NCBI GenBank assembly: GCA_036583965.1
Contig: JAZBQD010000015.1
Location: forward strand, 22,845,310 to 22,909,309
From: Prunella strophiata
Taxonomy: Eukaryota; Chordata; Aves; Passeriformes; Prunellidae
Reading direction: 5' to 3'
DNA: 64,000 nt
Below are positions 14,488-27,861 of this stretch, piece after piece. The stretch's first letter is position 1. Every line of letters starts with the position of its first letter. Position numbers and translations under genes: made by a program. A model generated the notes under the pieces. That model was not told where the DNA came from. It made no database searches and was given only the letters and a program-made list of their open reading frames with translations.

Positions 14488-14517
<30 letters not shown>

Positions 14518-14535
14518 AAAAAAAAAAAAAAAAAA
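14488..14535. repeat. C20 run joined to A28 run
   Basis: Twenty C followed directly by twenty-eight A on the plus strand. No neighbouring mobile element is recognised. Confidence 0.97.
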
Positions 14536-15108
14536 GACAGCAAAACATGAGGGGAGCAGAATCTGGTTGAGAAGACAATTAATAACCAACCACATCATTC
14601 ACTCCCCACTGCTTTTTGGGAGGCAGTGCTGAAGCAGCACACTGCCCTCACCACCTGCAGGCAGACATCCAGCCTTGCTCTGTGTCAGGCAAACAGCCCT
14701 GTATTGGTACCCAAAAATGAATTCACACTGCTGTGGGGGGCTCTCCCCATGCATGGCTTCCAGCCAAATTCTTGCCTTCTCCAAGAGCTCTGCTCATTCT
14801 TGGTTTCTTATCCAGTTTGTGTTGCAAGACTCAGAACTGTGATTTTAGCCAGGTCATCTGAGGAAAGCAGTCCTTCTCTCCTGTTTAACATGCTTAGACA
14901 GGTTTTGAATCTACCCACCATATTTTAACATAATGGGAAAAAAAAGAAAATTAGAAGCCTTGAAGCCTGCAGAAGTCTTGTGAAGATAGAAATAGTAAAT
15001 AAAAATCTTGCCATCACCCTCATGGCAGATAAAGGAAGCCAGCTTGCAGCAGGCATCAGGGAATCCCATAACAGAACCCCATCTCTGCTGGCTCACACAG
15101 CTGCCCAT

Positions 15109-15152
15109 CTACAGGGCTTCTGTAAAACTCCTACAGGGCTTCTGTAAAACTC
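15109..15152. repeat. 22-base tandem duplication
   Basis: The unit CTACAGGGCTTCTGTAAAAC plus TC occurs twice, exactly, head to tail, followed by CTAC. It is a recent local duplication. Confidence 0.97.
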
Positions 15153-16755
15153 CTACTTTGGGCAGTTACTAGCACTTCAGAAACACAGAAATGCAGCATT
15201 TCTCTTGTCCTGTGTGGCAGCAGCTTCCCAGGGCACACAGGGGCTCTGGCAGCACAGGGCTGCTCTTGGTGCCCACAGGGCTGGAGGGCTCCAGGCAGAA
15301 AGGGCCTGGAGGACACAGTGACTGCACCATGAGCTGCCCTTTGCTCCATGGAAATTGTTTATGGCAGTGAGCAGGCTGCTCTGCTCATTGCGTGGCACAG
15401 GCTCCTTGTGACATTCTCCATGTCTGGGTGCCTCCTGGCTGTGAACCATGAGCCTCCTGGCTCATAAGACTTTCAATAACTAACAGCGTGTACAGCAAAA
15501 TAAATATTCAACCAACTCAGAGCTAGACTGCAGATCAAATATCTTTCAATCTTTCTTCTCTCCCCTGTTAAAAGCAAAAGCCCACACATGCAGCCTGCAG
15601 GGGGAAAGATTGCTCTCTTAGCACTTCCCTCAGCTCATGAGATAAATAAGCAGCTACCAGTTCTGTACTTTACAAAAAACAGGCGAGGCAGCTGCATACC
15701 ATGGTAATGTGCTGGGAAAGAGCCAGATGCCTGCTGAGGTCTGGCTCCTTTCTGCACTTGCTCTTTAGTTCTGCCCTCCAACCCAGCTCATTGGCATGGC
15801 AGCATGGGCTGCCTGAGCTGTCTCTGGCCAGGAGAGGAGGTGGATGCCATCTCCTGTCCTTCCCCACCAAGTGGAAGGGCCACATTCATACAGACTCAGA
15901 CTAAAGAAAATCTCTAGAGAGATTGTGGCTAAAAAGCCCAGGCTTAAAACAGAGAGAGGAAAGAAAGAATATGGGATACATCCTCTTTCCTGGTTGTGGA
16001 TCCTGTGAGTGCCAGCCCCAGGGTAGGATGTCACCTGAGGACCAGCCAGAAGCCAATGTCCGATTGTTTCTGCATACCACCATGGGTCTGGGAGCCCCTT
16101 CTGCAGGGCAAGGCAGTGGCTCTTAGTAATGGGAGGCAAACTCTTCTTTCCCCACTGCTGGCATCATTTTACTGAAGGAGGAACACAGTCACTCATGTAA
16201 AACATCTGCATGCAAAACAGCAGAAAAGGTTTGTGTCCAACCCTCAGCCTGACATTCCACAAGTTATAACTTCATTGATGTTCCCATCCTGAGCAAAACA
16301 ATACCCAGCACACTCTGCAAAGTGCTTTGGGACTGCTGGAAAGTTACTTGACTTTTCTCCAGGTATGCAGACTTTTACCTATAAGGGTGAGAAACCCAGA
16401 CCTGTGAACAGCACATGTTTGGGGCTGAGCAGTGCTGCTCTGTTTGGAGCAGTCCTTTGTTGCAAGCAGCAAATCCAAAACATGAATGACACCTTAAAGC
16501 TTCTTGTCTGTGAAGAGTTGAAATTTGAGACACAAAACCCAAAAAGTAACCACATGCTGCTTAAGCACAACTTGGCTGCCCACCAAGTATTAGTGAGGAC
16601 AGGGACTGGTGGAGAAACACAGCCCAGAGCCGGGTGTCACTAACAGCTTGGCATCCCCTGGTAACACCAGGTCACCAAACAGCTTCCCCATGGGACAGAT
16701 AACAACTGACAGTCACTTACCCTAAGCATTTTATCAGGGAGGAGCTCATATTCAT

Positions 16756-16803
16756 GAGTTTCATACAATCATTAAGGCTGTAAAAGACCTCTGAGATTTC
16801 CAG
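16756..16803 (-). mobile_element. CR1 remnant (about 45 bases)
   Basis: TCATACAATCATTAAGGCTG followed by TAAAAGACCTCTGAGAT resembles the CR1 3' terminus in reverse. Only this part is recognisable. Confidence 0.6.
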
Positions 16804-19370
16804 TGAGTTGTGAATTGTGAATCCGTGCTCACATTAGTTTGCTGTTGGACTCGCAAGGATAATGGTTCCCTAAAAGGGCTTTGATTGTTACTTGTACTAA
16901 GAATTGTTGCAAAAACAATTGGTAACACCTGAAAACTGAGGTTTTCCTCTTTGTCCTCAGTTTATAGGCAAACAGCAGAAATTGGCTGCCTTTCCCTTCC
17001 CCTCCATACCTTTCCTGGTTTCCAACACAACATACTAGGGACAGAGAAAAGAGCAGCCAATTTTCTTTCACGGGTGCTCCACTGTGAACCCCTTGGGAAG
17101 AGGCCTCCATCTTTGTATCAGATTCAAGTGTTCCCTTATCTGTGGTTGTTCCCTGGGTTGGAAGAGTTGCCCTCTCTCACAGTTACAAGGAGTTTCATGC
17201 CTTGTCCTCAGTGGAGCGCATCGAAGCAGCTCTGCACAGGAGAGGACAGAAAGTGGCTATGGTGCCATTGCCAGGGAGCTCCCCCTTCACAGGGGCTGAC
17301 CAGAGCAGCTCTTGCAGCACCCATTACCCCACCTTGCTCTTAAATCAGGCTGCACTGGAAATCTACCAAGCACAGCTCAAGTTATTGACAGTGCAAAGGC
17401 AGAGGGAACTGCAGCGAGGGGAAAGCCAAGATCAATGGCGTCTTTGACAGAGGAATGAATCTGAGCAGAGCAGGGGACTCACAGATTTGAGGGAGCTTTC
17501 TGAAGGCCTGATTAGCTTCCTTGAAGGCTGCATTGCACACTGCACTGTGAACTGGGCTCCACTGAACACCAGCCACATCCCTGGGAGGGGCCCATGGCCG
17601 AGCGGTGACACGGCGGCTGAGCCGGGCAGAGCTGGCTGGAGCCAGGCAGGCTCTGACGCAGGAGGGATTTAGCCCAGTTAGAGCTGTGCAGAGCATAAGC
17701 TGCACCCTTGCATCCACCTGCCAAAACAGCCCTGGCAGCCACCAGCTGCAAGGCAGGCACAGCATGGGAAAAGCCCTCTCCTTCCCACCATGGCCCCTGC
17801 AATTCCCAGCACAAGCAGTTACACAAATTGTAAGAGGAAAAGCTGACCTTCAGCATTTCTTTATTATTTAACCTTGGTTCAGCTCCACTTCCTCTCCTTA
17901 CATGAAAGACTTGTCTGTAGTTCTGCTTTGACTTTTCCATGCATAAAGACAGCCCCGGTTGTCTTGGTCACTAACAGGTACCCACTGCCTCCTCCCCACA
18001 TCCCAATACCCACAACATCCAGATAGTATGACCCATTGTATGGGTCATGCTCTTTGTACAGTGAAGAACTGGGGCAAAGAGGAGTCTGCTGCAACCTTCC
18101 TGGAGTCACATCAGTGTTGAGAGTACTCCCAGGGCATAAGCATGCTATGGGTGTGATGGATTTCCACCCAGACCCCCAGCACTGTCCTCCCTCCCTTGAG
18201 AGGGCTGAGAGTGCTGCTTCTGTGGGAAATGTGAGGTCAGGCTTGATTACCAAACCTCTGATTGAAGAGGAGAAAAAACTGCACTCTGCAGAGAAAGTGA
18301 GTCAAGAGAAAGACAGCACAGCAGTCTCCAAACCCTGCCCTGAGCTTCTCTCGAATTGCCCTGAACCAGTTGTTTCTCTGTGACTCATATTCCTCTTCTC
18401 CTTTATCTGCCCTTTATTCTTCCAAACTTGTTAGAGAAGGCAGGTTTTGGCATTCCTATGAAGTGAAGCAACAAAGGATCCCTTATCTCAGCAGGGATGC
18501 AGGGCTGTTTCTGTAAGAGCCGGGGTGGGGTGTTGCCTCACAGAGGCAGAGAAGCACAGCTCCCTGCTCCTCACCTCCCTGGCCCTGCTCCCCAGCCTCC
18601 CTGCTCCAAGCCAGGTGATGCTGCACCAGCACAAGCTTCTTCCCCAGGGCAGGCACGAGTGTTTAATGCCAAGGCCAATGCCCATCCCACTTTGCTTGGT
18701 GGTTTCACGCTCTGAGCGCCACATCCTCTCCCACCTTCTGCATGGCTGGAAGAGCAGCAGCTACCACACCTCTGCCTGCACAAAGCTGCTTTGGGCATTG
18801 AGGACTGAGGTGAGGGAAGTCCTGCTCCCACTGCCACAGGCTGTCATGGAACCAACACCCACAGATGTGCTATTTTAGTCACAGGCAGGCCCACAGGTGC
18901 GGCAGTGGCCATGCGTCATCTGCGATGTAACCATCCCAAATACAGCCAAGATTTTTGGCATGGGAACTCCTGGCTGGAGCAAATCAAATCCTCACACTAT
19001 GTTGAGAAGCCAAATCAAACCAGTGTCAGCTCTTCTGCTGGAAAACAGAGAAGTATTTAAGAGGCTGGGTAATAGTTCTCCCTCCTAGAAACACGGTATG
19101 GGTGAGAATGCACGGCAACAGGGTAAACATCCTTGTGTGAAAAATCTGGGTACAAACAAAGAAAATACCAGCAACTTTTAAAATCTCTTCCTTCCTCTTT
19201 CAAACCACATTAAAAAATTGCTTTTTATTTTAGGGGAGTGGGAAGGAAGAAGAAGGAACACAACTACACAGGTGGGACCGGCAAACCTGAAATAAAAAAT
19301 CAAGTTAGCAGAAGTTTATAGATGTGCCCAGCACTTCATGATCCAATTTATACAAGGCAAAATATGCCCT

Positions 19371-19970
19371 TGCAGCAAAGGCAGCAAACAGTATCTTCAG
19401 CTGCATGAGGGAAATATTGCCAGCAAAGGAGAGAGGTGATTCCTCCCCTCTACTTGGCATTAGTGAGGCCACACCTGAATCCAGTCCAGTTTGGGCTCTC
19501 TAGTAGAAAAGAGACATGGACATACCAGAGAGAATCCAATGAAGGGCCACGAGGATCATTAAGGGACTGGAGCATCTCTCCTATGAAGAAAGGCTGAGCC
19601 AGCTGGAGAAGTTCAGCCTGGAGAAGAGCAGGTTTAAGGAGAACCTTATCAATGTACATAAATACCTGAAGGGAGAGTACAAGGAGGGAGCCAGGCTCTT
19701 TCCAGTGGTGCCCAGTGGCAGAACCAGAGGCAACAGGCACACCCTGAAACACAGGAGGTTCTCTCTGAATGTCAGGAAACATTTTTTCACTGTGAGGGCA
19801 ACTGAGCACTGGAATACATTGCCCAGAGAGATGGCGTAGTCTCCATCCTTGAGGATATTTAAAAGCCACCAGGACACATTCCTGGGCAACCAGCTCCCGG
19901 TGGCCCTGCTTGAGCAGGGGGTTAGTTCAGACAGCCTCCAGAGGTCCTACCAGCCTCAGCTGTCCCATGA
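19371..19970 (+). mobile_element. CR1 LINE fragment, about 600 bases, sense strand
   Basis: Plus-strand CR1 3' region: ATTAGTGAGGCCACACCTG, GAAGGGCCACGAGGATCATT, AAGGGACTGGAGCATCTCTC, TGCCCAGAGAGATGG, GAGTCTCCATCCTTGAGG, then CCCTGCTTGAGCAGGGGGTT. The terminal ATTCTATG-type tail is not evident, so both ends are cut or decayed. This is the largest CR1 copy in the window. Confidence 0.93.
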
Positions 19971-22900
19971 CTTCCCACAGGAAGCCGCAGACAGACACCA
20001 TTTTCCTTCTCCTCCCAGTTCACACAGGTACAAGAAGACCAAGAGAATAGGTCACAAATTTTTCTTCAGCCAAGGAGTCGGGTCAGTCCCAGCCTCACAC
20101 CACTGGTCTGACAGCACACAGGACAGAGGAGCAGAAGAGACATGTGGCACTGTTGGTCCCTTGCTCCTGCCAGCAGTTGTGTTGTATTTATTCTGTGGAC
20201 CAACAAGCTTTCTTTTAACCCCACTCAGGTTGCCACTGCATGCTGAGGTGAACAGCAGCAGCCAGAAATGTGGCAGGGCAGACGCTGGCACCAAGCATTG
20301 GTCACCTGCACACCAGCACTGACACTTGCACAAGCAGGACAACTGCCTGCATGCCTGACACTCTTCTAACAACCAAACCAGCCTCTTAACACAGGTACCA
20401 ACAAAGAGCACCAGATCCAAGACAGAAACTGCAGATAAAGCTTCTCAGCCAGCAGCTCTGGTGCCAGGTATTCATTGCTGAGCCGCGCCTTCCCGGCAGA
20501 GCCAAGTGACAGGCACGAGACATGCTGACACTTGTGCTCCAAGCAGACTGTGGTCTCTGCACTTGCTGTACTACCAACTGCAAACCTCACCCAGCCCACC
20601 TGCATCCTGGGGTGACCCTCCCTGCACCCCCCAACCAGCTCTGAGCTACCCAGCCCGCTCAGCTGAGGACTGCAGGGGCACAGCTGGGCAGCAAGGGTTG
20701 ACCACGTTTTTGGAGAGGTGCTGTAGAGCACCCAACAGTGCTGGGCACACTCTTCCAGGGCAGACAGGCACAGGGCACTTCAGATGAGGCACGTTCCTTC
20801 CCCATGTGTGGTTTTGGGACAGCAAGGCAGGAAGGTACTTGTCTCCAAAACTACATCAAAGGATCCTCAGGCATTTGCAGCCACCAAGAATCACACACTG
20901 AATTTGTCAGCATTAATCTCTATGTGTTGACCAGCAATAGCAGTAACTTTTTCCTTCCCAAATTGTTCCTGTCCCTTGAAAAAGGGTGACAAGGTCCTTG
21001 TTAACACTGTACTCATGTGCTGCTCAAGAACTGCTGTCAGCACCTGTAAACTTGAAGCCACCAGTATGCAGCACATCAAGACTTTGTTTTAGGAATGAGC
21101 AGAACTGCACTGTGCTCATTGATTTGCATTAAATATTCCCTGCAACAAGTCAGATTTGTTTATTCACAGAAAGATGATATTTTCTTGGATTTACTACATT
21201 TAACTTCTGTCAACGAAACTAACACATGTACTATGAAGTACCTCAACAAAAGGTAAATTTCCTCTGCTTCCAATTGTCTCATGTGAGACAAACTATATGC
21301 ATCACTAAAAGCCAAGGAGAATAATATTCAAAGTAGATTTTTCATGCACTCCTCCTCTCATATGCTTGTTTCAACACTGTTAACATTACACAACACTCTT
21401 ATTTAAAAGCCAGGTTGATCTTTCCAACCTTAAAGCCCATGTATTCAAAAAGTCAAGTTATTATAAGTAACTTTCACATCAGAAGCACACAAGTAATTCT
21501 TTCACAGACCTATTACAGATTTTTTTTCTCTTAATAGTAACTTTAGGTTCCAGACTGCAGACCCTCCAAAATCCATTTCCACTGAAGCTGGTTGCATCTG
21601 GCAGTAATTTGCATTTTGTATGCTCTCAGTAGACTGAGAGGCCAGGTCTTTCCTTACAGTGTTTGTTTTCTCAGTGTAGCACTTCGCTCTGTTGTCTTCC
21701 TCATTCCCAGCACAGTGTCCACATCCCACAACCTGTGGCCATAACACCACAGGAGCACTCACATTGTCCCTGTCACACCAGAGAGGCAGGCTCAGCCCTC
21801 AGTCATTTATCTTCTAGGGTAATACCCTGATAAAGCAAGTATGCAGCAAGCCAGGTGGGGAAGGAAGGAAATTACCTACACATTTACACAGATGGAAACA
21901 CATATACCACCTCATTTTGGAGTTGTCATTCTGGAGAGAGCACAAGCCTGGAGTGGGGCAAACAGGTACCAGAAGGAACTGACTGCTATTTCCAACAGAC
22001 AAAGCACATCCCCTTCCTTTGCTGCTGGACACATTTCTCAGAGACTGCTGATGTTATGCAAATCTCATACAAGCCCAGAGGTCAGAAGTGCTCAACAGCA
22101 ACACCAGGCTCTATAAATAAAATAGCCAGCAAGCCCTAACTCTTATTACAACACAGCCTATGATTAAATTTGCATAAAGGCAACAGCTTTTGGAGACAAA
22201 AATCTAAATAGTAAGTCTAGCAGCCAGATGCTAAAATGAATCAGCAGCAAGACACTCACACCTGTAATAGAGCTGATCCACATCTACTTTTCATCAGCAA
22301 AAAAGACTACCTAAGAAAGGTCAACACATGCTCTTGAAGATCTGACTGTTGAAAGATTTAAGCCCTTGAACTCATTAGCATTATGCCTCAGAATATCTGA
22401 ATAAAATCATCTCCTGCTTTCTGCCTGAACACTTATTTAGTCTGGGGGTATCATCTTGTCTAAAAGGATTTGTAAAGGAGGCTCCTTTTAGAGAAGTTCT
22501 TACCATTTAATCCAGTTACCTGCCGTGTAACTGAGAATGACCCTGAACAGGGCAGGGGGGGAGGCTGTGAATGCAATCAGGCCTCTTGGCATCACCCTGG
22601 CCTTTGCTGCTGCTGCTGTAATGTGTTAGCCTTCTATGCTTGCAGAAATTAACCTGAGATGGAGCTCTTAAAAATACTAGGGGCAAGTAACTGTGAGTTT
22701 CATAAATGTAAAACTTCATCTCAAGGGACAGATTCGGTCACTTAGATAGGACCAGTTAGATGCACTGACTAACTAAGGAGCCTTCTGCTCCTTAGCATAT
22801 TATTTCACTGTCAACTCAACTCATTCACTCTGTTAGTTTTTATCCTAAATGTGTCCAAGTACAGTTGAAACATTTTGGTTTGTACTCTGGGCACATGTAA

Positions 22901-25189
22901 TATTTCACAGATAATTAAAAATTTACATAGCAACTAATCTCTATTCCAAAGACTGAGGTTCAAATTTCTCACTCAGGGAATGAGTTTCAGAGGATGTTCA
23001 GGTCGGTGCAGCACAGCAGACCCACGGTCACAGTGCTGCCCTCCAGAGCAGCTCCCCACTCCATCACAGCAAGGGAACAGAGCAGAGATTCTTCCCAGGG
23101 ACAGAGCCGGGAGAGACCCGATGAGTCACGGGAGCCAGCTCTGGCAAGAGACCGGCTGCAGGCACAAACAAGTAGCTCAGATTTCATCAAATGAAATGCA
23201 ATAGAGAGCCAAAAGGCTTTCCAATATTTACTACAATAATTTGCTATTGGAGGGGAAAGGGGGGACATCAATACTCTAACTCTTTTCTGACTGTATCTGC
23301 TAACAGAACCAGGCATGCTTCTCTCAGTTCAGGGCTTAAAGGAAAATACAAAAAAAAAAAATCACAATACAATCCATAATCTGCTTCCACACAAACATTA
23401 ACCAGCAACTACGACAATCACTGTTTCATTTGCATTAAGAGATTAGCTAAAGCGTGTCCCCTGGGGGGAAAGCCTCGCATAAATACAAGGTTTCTGAATG
23501 TGATTTTCATAATCTGCCTGTTAGAGACAGGACCTTAAAAGCCCCAGTGCACACTCAGCACTCATTAATCCACTCTCCCATTTTGTTAAACTTTGTTTCA
23601 ACTGAGTAGCAGTGCTTGACCCTCAGATTACAGCTACAGCAAATTCAACTGCATCAAATCTGAACAAAGAACAGATGAATTTATCTTAATGGCAGTTTAG
23701 GTGCAAAAGCTAAAATTAGTAGTGTTCAATTAAAATCTTCAAAAGAAAGACTTTTCCCTTTCCTTTAATATTTCCAGCAAATGAACTACGAAGCACTGGT
23801 AAAGAGAAAAAAATGTGAACTTAGCTAAAGCAAACACTTATTTTTCCAATACAGAACCTTCAACAAAGCAGAAACTGACTGCAGAGCCTTGCAAGAGACA
23901 CGCACGCTATTGCTTTTATGTCATTAAATTAGGAAAAAAAAAAAAAAAAAAGAGGTTAAAACTACCACAACCAAAAGTACACAAAATACAAAGACTGCCC
24001 ATACCTAATCACTGTTTTATGATCTGGAGAGTGCAGAAGTTTTGGGAAAAGTACCAAGTTCCTCTCCTGTTCAGTACCCCAAGAGGTCTTGTCCTCAGGG
24101 GTGGTCTGACAGGACCAAGAACAGACCTGGAGCGTTGGAGCTGGGCTACTCCAAATGCCCCAGCCTCTTCCAGCAACTGGAACTGTCAGTTCCAGCAACC
24201 AACACCAGTCCAACAAAACCCAACCTTTGCAACGTGCTTGGTCATACTTCCTTTAAACCATTCCTTAAGAGCATAAGTGGCTTCTAAATCCACAGTCACA
24301 CTTATTTCAAAATTAGTCTTAAAATTCCTTCTGCAGGTTTATGCTCCCAGTTTACTGGTATCTCCTGACAGTGAATAAACCTGCTGCTAAACTACATGTC
24401 AATATAAAAACCAGCTGCCCTGTTTTCTTTCACCTTTAAAGGTCCACAGTTAAAGAAAATTAAACACAGGCTTGAAGCTATACCATGTATTTGTAAATAA
24501 AATAACTTGACAGAACAAGATTACAAAGTATGAAATGAGCCCTTTCAGAATGTTTTAACTACAAGAGAAGTAAGCGTTCAGTCCATTTTGCAAAGTTTTA
24601 AACAAATATCACTGAGGAATAGAAATATTTCCATAAAACATATTTTTTAATGCTTTTTTAAAAAGCTTGGACCATAAACAACAATTTCAGATGAAAAATT
24701 CCACACACACACATTGGTTTGGTTACAGCTTCAGGGGTCAGTGCAGCACAGTGCAAGTTTCATTCACAGATAAAAAGATATATGAAGTAGGTACAAGTAC
24801 ATTCTCAAAATACAGGATGTGATCTAACTCTCAGAAACCCTTTTCCCACCACCAAAAGGTGCTGAAAAGCAAAACATATGGAAACCAAGGGGAAAGTACA
24901 CAAGGAGATGGACTCTTTAATAAGACAAGTTAATATTTGACAGCTTAAGAAAGAGGAAACAACTGGATAAGTAAAGAAAACGGTTGTTAGTCATCGGAAG
25001 GTATGCACGAGAGAGGTTTGTACTTTGATTCTACAGAAAAACTGAAGCTAGCAAGTCTCCACTCCTAAAACAGAAATACCAAAAGGTACAAAAAGTAAGC
25101 ACTATTAATGCAAAGTGCCTTCTCAGAACAGCCCATTTTCCCTGCTGCAGGGTCACCACTCCCTCATTTTTTCAAGGAAAAAGTATATG
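19971..25189. other. Intergenic stretch before the PLEKHF2 3' end
   Basis: No gene or recognisable repeat beyond short A runs (for example about 23933-23951). Confidence 0.55.
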
Positions 25190-27095
25190 CAACTCTTTAT
25201 TTCCACTAGTCTTTCAATATATACAATCTGGCAATTTTACAGAATCTTCCTGGTCCCAAGTCTGTATCAAAGTGTTTTTCCCTTTGTGTATTTATTTCCA
25301 AGTAGAACAAATACTCCTCAGTGCTTCTAAAGAAAGCCTTATTTTGAGAAATTGCCTAAGCTAAAAATACCAATGCAATTTTCACCTGAAGCAATGTCCT
25401 GCAAAGTATGAATGTAGAGTGCCTCTCTACAGATGCTAAGTGCATCTTTAGCTACCAGAAATCTCATGGAGGGATACGGCTCTGAAGTACTCTGCTAAAT
25501 TTTATAAAAAAATATGACTGACACTTTCAGCATACAGAATGGGAGACTAGTGCAACATGCAGCATTGATTGTTTATTCAATAAATACTTAATCCAATTAT
25601 TGCCAAACAAGGCAAACAGTGCAGAAATTGTCATTTATAGATACAAAAGTTTAACTTTTTTTTTTTTTGTAAAAAGTCAGTTGCTACTATATCCATACAA
25701 CTATTTCAAAGAAGTTTTTCTGCTTCAAAATTGAGGTTATCATTATAAAAATACAGAAACATATTTGGGGGTTTAACATTTCTTTGCAAGTGAAAATTCT
25801 GCATTTACATGGGAACATGACACTTCTGTATTCAAGAAATTAAAGTGAACACTATGATAGAGACATTTTCTGCACTGACAATTTAATGATAGTCCTTAAA
25901 TACATCTTTCTTGGTCCTGGGTATACATTTAAAATGAAGTAACTTGCATCTCACGTTTATCCTGAGGTCAGCTGTGTAAAAAAGAAAGCCAGTTTTACAA
26001 GGATACTTGCAGGCTTCTTGTTCAAAATATGAGGTTATTTTTAAACAAGCCAATAAAACTCCTGGGGGGAAGAAAAAACCCAGTACTCTCACCAGTGTTT
26101 TAAGAAAAGAATGTGTGACATCTTCAGGAATTACTTCCAAAAATATGTAGGCCAGCACACCCAAATGCTGTATCACCCAACTAAAATTTCAGTATGCATT
26201 TGCCAAATTTGCAACTTAGAAACTGCTCTGAAAAGAAAGTATATAAATCCCCATGAAGAATCCCCCTAAGTTTCTCATCTCAAGACCCCAACCTACAGCA
26301 CAGCTTCTGCAAGGAGAAAGCTGCTGAAGCCTGTGGGAATCTGCAGAGTCTTCAGGCCTGCCTGCACAGGTGAGACATAACATTTGGGTCTCCATCATCC
26401 ACCATGGGGTGCAGTTATGACCTTGTCAAAGCTCCACTTTGATCACAGCAGTTATTCTCAATAGCACCAACAATCTCTCAGATACCAGCATTTAGGCAAA
26501 TACAGACATAAAATAGGTTTGTTTCTTCCTGAATCAGCACAATTGGTACAAGGCACTGCTTGGCATAGGAAGTCATAAGTAACAGCAAAACAAGAGTTCC
26601 CAAGTTTTGTGACATTTAGGTTTGTGCATTGGATGACCTTGTAACTAATTATATATCATGGCTAGAAAAATAAGACAGTCTACAGGATTAACAAAAACAT
26701 CACCATCCCGTGCATGCTCACAGTTTTTCCTCCCTAGTTCTGAAAAAACCCCACATAACACGCCAATGTGAAACATTAGAAAGTATGGGTTGTTAAATTA
26801 AGAAAGTACATTTCATTCTCCAACCTTCCACAAAAGTCTAACCTAGACACAACTCAAGTAAATGAAGTTGGAAAATATTCTGATAACATTTGCACCAGTC
26901 TATCCCTGCAGAGGAGAAAAACAACAACTATTGTCTAGAGAATTCATAGATTGAGGCACATTGCAGTTGAAGATATTCAGGCATATTTCATGGCTAGAAC
27001 AGGATTTCTCTGAGGAACCTCACTACAGACTTCCCCAAAAGCAGCTCCATATGGTTCGAAACACAACTTGCAACACGTGGAAGAACATTTGGTCC
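25190..27095 (-). other. PLEKHF2: Probable PLEKHF2 3' UTR
   Basis: After the PLEKHF2 stop codon the minus strand continues as AT-rich DNA free of recognisable repeats. Candidate poly(A) signals AATAAA (minus) occur at 25572-25577 and 25196-25201. The stretch length is reasonable for this gene's 3' UTR, but the true end cannot be fixed without transcript data. No second gene is visible in it. Confidence 0.45.
25572..25577 (-). terminator. PLEKHF2: Candidate PLEKHF2 poly(A) signal AATAAA
   Basis: TTTATT on the plus strand reads AATAAA on the minus strand, about 1.5 kb after the PLEKHF2 stop. Downstream on the minus strand is a T- and GT-rich stretch (about 25500-25550). A second AATAAA at 25196-25201 could give a longer transcript form. 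Confidence 0.4.
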
Positions 27096-27847
27096 TTAAT
27101 CGCTACTGTCTTCATCATCATCATCATCAGATACATCATTTAAAGACTGACTTAGGTGACTGGCTGTAGCAGTCTGACCTAGTGGACTGACAAGCAGTCA
27201 TCTCCCCCGTGGAAAGGAGGTCGTAGCAGAAGTCGCAGATCCTCACTGGCTTGGAAGACTGGCTCGGGAGCAGGAACCTCTTTTCCGAGCAAGGGCCCGC
27301 ACACGACGAAGCCGCACTTGCGGCAGTGGTGGCGGCGGTTGACAGGCGTGAACTTGGCTTTCTGGCAGCGCATGCACACGGCGGCCTCCGAGTCCGGCAC
27401 CCACACGGCTGCGTGGTCATTGCTAGGGGTCTTCCCACTTTTGGAAAGCAAATCAGAAACACACTTATTTATGTGGTTCATCCACTCCGACTTCTCTGTA
27501 GCAGTGGCAGCATAAACTGCAAAAGATTTTGTTGGTGTCTTGATAAGCCACCCGTTCCGTAAGTCTCCCTCATCCTGGATGGAATCAATGGTGACGTTTT
27601 CCAGTGGGATTATGTGCTGTTTGTTGTACTTCTTCTTCTGGATGACGATGTTACCATAAACAAGAATGTCATTGAACAGGAAGAACTGCCTTGCTTTGGG
27701 CTTCTTCCTACACAGTTTTGTTAGGACTCCCTCTCCAATCAGAACACGGCCAGGAATAGTCAGGGGTTGACCAGCTGCTCCAAAGCAGTTTTCCACTATG
27801 CTTATTCTTCTAGTATTTGCCTCGCTGTTTGCCAAGCGATCCACCAT
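27096..27847 (-). CDS. PLEKHF2: PLEKHF2 (phafin-2), complete coding exon with two one-base insertions
   Basis: PLEKHF2 binds phosphatidylinositol 3-phosphate on early endosomes and works in endosome fusion, receptor traffic and autophagy (family knowledge). The whole protein is read from one exon, as in mammals. Seen here: start [20 protein letters not shown], a PH domain at about residues 35-131, then a FYVE zinc finger with the WVPD motif at 149-152, zinc cysteines C158, C161, C175, C178 and C183, and the basic RRHHCRKCG motif at 171-179. The start has A at -3 and G at +4, a strong context. An extra A at 27291-27292 shifts the frame after P185; the unshifted reading ends at residue 222. The next frame resumes the family sequence ([10 protein letters not shown], then [10 protein letters not shown]). 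A second extra base near 27145-27147 shifts again before the acidic tail ([14 protein letters not shown], stop 27096-27098). The span is 752 bases, that is 249 codons plus stop plus two. Identity is certain; intactness is not. Confidence 0.96.
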
Positions 27848-27861
27848 CTTTCACAAGTGTC
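27848..27861 (-). other. PLEKHF2: PLEKHF2 exon 2 acceptor and 5' UTR part
   Basis: On the minus strand a run of T and C ends in TTTTAG, with the AG at 27863-27862. It is followed by 14 untranslated bases and then the PLEKHF2 ATG. This is a good splice acceptor and fits the known gene plan of a noncoding first exon joined to one coding exon. It also argues that this is the native gene and not a processed copy. Confidence 0.85.

Larger units (their letters stand above)
9523..19370. other. Intergenic stretch, somewhat more GC-rich
   Basis: Base composition is richer in G and C than the rest of the intergenic DNA, with a tiny CpG cluster near 17587-17650. No gene recognised; the longest open frame (13955-14452) has no family features. 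Confidence 0.55.

Noticed and set aside
1..25000. Search for CFAP418 exons, the next gene in human
   Set aside because: No matching coding segment seen; the human gene lies far from PLEKHF2, so it is probably outside the window.
27136..27462. Minus-strand 108-codon frame as a separate gene
   Set aside because: Its C-terminal half is the shifted continuation of PLEKHF2; its N-terminal half is an out-of-frame reading of the same exon.
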